NCBI RefSeq assembly: GCF_004570345.1
Contig: NZ_SPQM01000108.1
Span: forward strand, 1-16,935
DNA: 16,935 nt
Direction: 5' to 3'
From: Blastococcus sp. CT_GayMR20
GTDB taxonomy: Bacteria > Actinomycetota > Actinomycetes > Mycobacteriales > Geodermatophilaceae
Below are positions 13,788-16,935 of the stretch, in pieces. The translations under genes were made by a program, and so were the position numbers. The notes beneath the pieces were generated by a model that was given only the letters and a program-made list of their open reading frames with translations, was not told the origin of the DNA and did no database searches. Every line of letters begins with the position of its first letter. Within the stretch, counting starts at the first letter, position 1.

Positions 13788-14948
13788 CTACGCGTACGGG
13801 GCGCCCAGGGGATCGACCGTCGGGTAGCTGTCCACCTTCTCGGCGAGCCGGGACAGGGCCCAGTCGCCGTCACCGAGCAGGTGGTCGATCGCGGTCAGCC
13901 GGCTCGTGTAGTGCCCGACGGAGTACTCCGCCGTCACACCGATGCCGCCGTGCAGCTGGATCGCCTCCTTGCCGATGTGCCGGCTCGCGCGGCTGACCTG
14001 CAGCCGGGCCCGGTCCGCGGCCTGGACGACGTCGCCGCCTGCCTCCTGCACCATCGACGCCCACAGCGCGAGGCTGCGAGCGAGCTCCAGTGACACGTAC
14101 ATGTCCGCCGCCCGGAAGGTCAGCGCCTGGAACTTGTTGAGGGTGACGCCGAACTGCTTGCGCGTCTTCAGGTACTCCGCCGTGGTGCGCAGCGCCGTGT
14201 CCATGGCGCCGATCGCCTCGTGGCCGTAGGCGATCCGCGCCTCGGCCAGCACCCGCTCGACGGCCGCGGTGCGGTCCGGGTGGGCGGGGGAGTCGCTCCG
14301 GCCCAGCTGCTGGGCCGGGGTCCCGTCGAAGCGGACGTTCGCGGCCCAGGTGCCGTCGTGGGTGCGGTACCCGGTGCGGGTCAGGCCCTCGGCGTCCCCC
14401 CCGACGAGGAACAGGCCGGTGCCGCCGTCGACCACCGCGCTGACCACGAGCAGGTCGGCGCGGGCACCACTCGGCACCGGCTCCTTGACGCCGGTCAGCG
14501 TCCACCCGTCGCCGCTCTGCGTGGCGGTGACCTTCTCGGCCGTCGGGCTCCAGCGGAGGCCGGGCTCGGCGTGTGCGAAGACGGCGACCGTCGTCCCCTC
14601 GGAGATGCCCGCGAGGATCTCGCCGCGCTGCTCGGGCGTGCCGACGGCGGCGACGAGGCCGCCGGCCAGGACGACCGTCTCGATGAACGGCTCGGGCGCC
14701 AGGACCCGTCCGATCTCCTCGGCGACGATCGCCACCTCGACCGGGCCGGCGCCCATGCCGCCGTCCTCCTCGGCGAAGGGCAGGCCCAGCAGGCCCATCT
14801 CGGCCAGCCGCGCCCAGGTCTTCTCGTCGAAGCCCGGGTCGGTCTTCACCACCGAACGGCGCTGCTCGCTGTCGGAGTAGGCGCGCACCAGCAGGCCGCG
14901 CACCGCCTCCCGGAGGTCGTTCTGCTCGCTGTCGTAGTCGAAGTTCAC
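13788..14948 (-). CDS. Acyl-CoA dehydrogenase family protein, probable beta subunit of a heteromer
   Basis: The 386-residue protein has the acyl-CoA dehydrogenase fold: helical N-terminus (about 1-120), beta domain (about 120-225) and C-terminal helices (about 230-380). It keeps RKQFG (263-267), followed by LNKFQALTFRAADM, and QLHGGIG (331-337), which contact FAD. The N-terminal signature normally reading TEPDAGSD is changed to AHAEPGLRW (125-133), and the C-terminal YxGxxxxxR motif is absent. The upstream gene shows the opposite pattern, so the two likely form one enzyme, as in mycobacterial FadE pairs acting on steroid or branched acyl-CoA side chains. GTG 14948 follows the upstream stop by one base (TGA-C-GTG), so coupling is expected. 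The substrate is unknown. Confidence 0.9.
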   Translation of the reverse strand: MNFDYDSEQNDLREAVRGLLVRAYSDSEQRRSVVKTDPGFDEKTWARLAEMGLLGLPFAEEDGGMGAGPVEVAIVAEEIGRVLAPEPFIETVVLAGGLVAAVGTPEQRGEILAGISEGTTVAVFAHAEPGLRWSPTAEKVTATQSGDGWTLTGVKEPVPSGARADLLVVSAVVDGGTGLFLVGGDAEGLTRTGYRTHDGTWAANVRFDGTPAQQLGRSDSPAHPDRTAAVERVLAEARIAYGHEAIGAMDTALRTTAEYLKTRKQFGVTLNKFQALTFRAADMYVSLELARSLALWASMVQEAGGDVVQAADRARLQVSRASRHIGKEAIQLHGGIGVTAEYSVGHYTSRLTAIDHLLGDGDWALSRLAEKVDSYPTVDPLGAPYA

Positions 14949-14949
14949 G

Positions 14950-16125
14950 TCACAATCCCAGGATCGAGCCGGCGATGATGGTGCGCTGCACCTCGTTGGA
15001 GCCGCCGTAGATGGAGACCTTGCGGTAGTTCAGGTAGTGCGGCGTCGCCACTCGCGCCCAGTCGGGGACGTCGGAGTCCGCCTGCGCGAACGATGCCAGC
15101 GACAGCGGACCGGCGATGTCGACCAGCAGTTCGGTGGCCGCCTGCTGCAGCTCCGACCCGCGCAGCTTGAGCACCGACGAGGCCGGGTGCGGCTTGCCGT
15201 CGGCAGAGTTCGCGGCCACCCGGAGCGCCGTGAGCTCGAGGGCCAGGAGGTCGTTCTCGACCTCGGCGATGCGGGCGGCCATCCGCGGGTCCTCCGAGAG
15301 CGGCCGGCCCCCGACGCTGATCTCACGGGCGTGCTGCTTCGCCTGGGCCAGCATGCTCTTGGTGGAGCCGACGCGGGCGATGCCGACCCGCTCGTTGCCG
15401 AGCAGGAACTTCGCGTAGTCCCAGCCCCGGTTCTCCTCGCCGACGAGGTTCTCGGCGGGGACGCGGACGTCCTCGAAGAAGACCTCGTTGACCTCGAAGC
15501 CGCCGTCGATCAGCTCGATCGGGCGGAGCGCGACGCCGGGGGAGTCCATCGGGAACACGAGCATCGAGATGCCGCGCTGCTTCTTCTCCGCGCCCGGGTC
15601 CGTGCGGACCAGGCAGAAGATCCAGTCGGCGTGCTGCCCGAGCGTCGTCCAGGTCTTCTGGCCGTTGACCACCCAGTCGTCACCGTCGCGGACGGCGGTG
15701 GTGCGCAGGGACGCGAGGTCGGAGCCGGCGTCGGGCTCGGAGAAGCCCTGGCACCACCAGATGTCGAGGTTCGCCGTCTTCGGCAGGAAGCGCTCCTTCT
15801 GCTCCTGGTTGCCGAAGGCCGCGAGCACCGGGCCGATCATGGACGTGTTGAACGCCAGGGGTTCGGGCACGTTGGCCAGCTGCATCTCCTCGCGCCAGAT
15901 GTGGCGCTGCAGCGGCGTCCAGTCGCGGCCCCCCCACTCCACCGGCCAGTGCGGCACGGCCAGGCCTGCGGCGTTGAGCACCCGCTGGGTCTCGACGTAC
16001 TGCTCCTTGGACACGTGCCGGTGGGCCGCGACGGTGTCGCGGATCTCCTGCGGCACCTGCGTGGTGAAGAAGGTGCGCATCTCCTCGCGGAAGGCCTCGA
16101 GCTCCGGGGACAGCTGCAACCGCAT
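14950..16125 (-). CDS. Acyl-CoA dehydrogenase family protein, probable alpha subunit of a heteromer
   Basis: The 391-residue protein shows the acyl-CoA dehydrogenase signature GFSEPDAGSDLASL (127-140), VNGQKTWTTLGQHADWIF (153-170) and a C-terminal IYGGSNEVQR (372-381). It lacks the RxQFG and QxHGG FAD motifs expected further along, which the downstream gene supplies. The position of the medium-chain catalytic Glu (YEGT) is Gly374, so the base, if present, must lie elsewhere, as in isovaleryl-type enzymes and FadE heteromers. It is cytoplasmic and FAD-dependent, introducing an alpha-beta double bond in an acyl-CoA. The ATG at 16125 has GAGGA only 3 bases and AGGA 11 bases upstream. It is the first gene of a two-gene operon with an operator-like palindrome at its promoter. 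Confidence 0.92.
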   Translation of the reverse strand: MRLQLSPELEAFREEMRTFFTTQVPQEIRDTVAAHRHVSKEQYVETQRVLNAAGLAVPHWPVEWGGRDWTPLQRHIWREEMQLANVPEPLAFNTSMIGPVLAAFGNQEQKERFLPKTANLDIWWCQGFSEPDAGSDLASLRTTAVRDGDDWVVNGQKTWTTLGQHADWIFCLVRTDPGAEKKQRGISMLVFPMDSPGVALRPIELIDGGFEVNEVFFEDVRVPAENLVGEENRGWDYAKFLLGNERVGIARVGSTKSMLAQAKQHAREISVGGRPLSEDPRMAARIAEVENDLLALELTALRVAANSADGKPHPASSVLKLRGSELQQAATELLVDIAGPLSLASFAQADSDVPDWARVATPHYLNYRKVSIYGGSNEVQRTIIAGSILGL

Positions 16126-16188
16126 CGATCCTCAATTCCTGCCGGCCGTCGTTCCGATCGCGGCCGTCACGTTCGTGGTGACCTGACG

Positions 16189-16217
16189 ATCCCACATTTC
16201 CTACCCGTGGGTAGCAA
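16189..16217 (-). promoter_or_regulatory. Candidate promoter with overlapping operator for the acyl-CoA dehydrogenase operon
   Basis: On the minus strand TTGCTA (16217-16212), a 17-base spacer and TGGGAT (16194-16189) form a modest promoter. CTACCC-GT-GGGTAG (16201-16214) has perfect 6-base arms and covers the spacer and part of the -35, a typical place for a repressor. Size and symmetry suit a TetR-type regulator, but no regulator gene is next to it in the window. It could also act on the divergent mannitol dehydrogenase gene about 70 bases away. Confidence 0.4.
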
Positions 16218-16284
16218 CCGCCCAGGACATCCCCGGCGGGTCGCCCGAACCGAGGGGTCGAGGACGCGGCTTCCAGGGCATGGT

Positions 16285-16935
16285 GTGCCCGTGACCCCTC
16301 TCGCCGCGCGGTCCCTCCGGTCGCTGAGCCCCTCGGTGGCGACGCCGGCCTACGACCGCAGCGTCGTGCGGACGGGCATCGTGCATCTCGGCGTCGGCGG
16401 CTTCCACCGGTCCCACCAGGCCATGTACCTCGACCGGCTCATGGAGCGGGGCGAGGCGCTGGAGTGGGGGGTCTGCGGGGTCGGCATCCTGCCCGGCGAC
16501 CGGCTGATGGCCGACGTCATGGCCGCGCAGGACTGCCTGTTCACACTGGTCGTCAAGCATCCCGACGGGGCCCTCGACGCCCGCGTCGTCGGCTCGATCG
16601 TCGACTACCTGTTCGCCCCCGACGACCCCGACGCCGTCGTGGAGAGGATGGCCGATCCGGCCACCCGTGTCGTGTCCCTGACGGTGACCGAGGGTGGGTA
16701 CAACGCCTCGGCCGTCACGGGGGAGTTCGACGGCAGCCATCCCGGCGTCGTCCACGACCTGCAGCCCGGCGCGGCGCTGCGGACCACCTTCGGCCTCCTC
16801 GTGGAGGCGCTGGTCCGCCGCCGGAGCCGCGGGATCCCGCCGTTCACCGTCGTGTCCTGCGACAACATCCCGCACAACGGCGACCTGGCGCGCAGCAGCT
16901 ACGCCGCCTTCGCCGCCCTGCGGGACCCCGAGCTG
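16285..16935 (+). CDS. Mannitol dehydrogenase family protein, N-terminal part (3' end outside window)
   Basis: The frame stays open to the last base, giving 217 residues of a protein family usually about 450-500 long. The N-terminal Rossmann domain shows IVHLGVGGFHRSHQAMYLD (32-50), with GVGGFHR (36-42) as the nucleotide-binding loop, TEGGYN (135-140), and SCDNIPHNG (191-199), all characteristic of the polyol-specific long-chain dehydrogenases. These oxidise mannitol, arabinitol, fructuronate or related sugars with NAD(P); the C-terminal substrate domain with the catalytic Lys is beyond the window, so the substrate is open. GTG 16285 has AGGG 6 bases upstream; GTG 16291, two codons later, is possible. 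The ATG at 16280 runs into a stop. The gene is divergent from the acyl-CoA dehydrogenase operon. Confidence 0.92.
   Translation, partial: MPVTPLAARSLRSLSPSVATPAYDRSVVRTGIVHLGVGGFHRSHQAMYLDRLMERGEALEWGVCGVGILPGDRLMADVMAAQDCLFTLVVKHPDGALDARVVGSIVDYLFAPDDPDAVVERMADPATRVVSLTVTEGGYNASAVTGEFDGSHPGVVHDLQPGAALRTTFGLLVEALVRRRSRGIPPFTVVSCDNIPHNGDLARSSYAAFAALRDPEL

Noticed and set aside
1..16935. CRISPR array, insertion sequence, tRNA or prophage genes
   Set aside because: No regularly spaced direct repeats, transposase or integrase motifs, or tRNA-like cloverleaf were seen; every gene has similar base composition.

Overview
The window is a GC-rich (clearly above 65 percent) bacterial chromosome segment with dense gene packing, many GTG starts, a TTG start, 4-base ATGA/GTGA gene overlaps, and GAF-ANTAR, MEDS/RsbW-type and GGDEF-EAL regulators. 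This points to an actinobacterium. Codon use, the family mix and a possible motility-type promoter would fit the Geodermatophilaceae (Blastococcus, Modestobacter, Geodermatophilus), but the genus is an inference. I see no tRNA, rRNA, insertion sequence, prophage or CRISPR array. It reads as core or soft-core chromosome rather than an island.

Layout, left to right. (1) 1-2742: the 3' end of a secreted lytic-transglycosylase-like gene with a hairpin after it, then a DUF72 protein that converges with a GH3 lipoprotein, which follows a VOC/glyoxalase-fold gene on the minus strand. (2) 2919-3867: two small helical proteins of unknown function converge and share their stop codons in one CTAG; a terminator-like hairpin follows. 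(3) 3959-6683: a minus-strand signalling block. It holds a MEDS-STAS protein overlapping a MEDS-HATPase anti-sigma protein, with a GAF-ANTAR regulator downstream. (4) 6721-9659: pntA-pntB, the proton-translocating transhydrogenase, overlapping by 4 bases, with pntA starting at a TTG. (5) 9682-10525: a palindrome-rich divergent promoter region and an alpha/beta hydrolase. (6) 10607-13696: a structured leader, then a PAS-GGDEF-EAL protein translationally coupled to a stand-alone HDOD protein. (7) 13713-16217: a long palindrome between convergent genes, then two acyl-CoA dehydrogenase genes one base apart whose motifs are complementary, with an operator-like palindrome over their likely promoter. 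(8) 16285 to the end: the 5' part of a mannitol dehydrogenase family gene.

How the parts may work together: the MEDS pair looks like a sensory partner switch, with an anti-sigma kinase-fold protein and a STAS antagonist made from one mRNA. The cognate sigma factor is not in the window. The GGDEF-EAL/HDOD pair looks like a c-di-GMP output unit. The two acyl-CoA dehydrogenases should form one heteromeric enzyme. Three genes (2932, 6671, 9737) have TACGGT placed 6-7 bases before the start codon, which suggests leaderless transcription; this was used to choose two of the starts.
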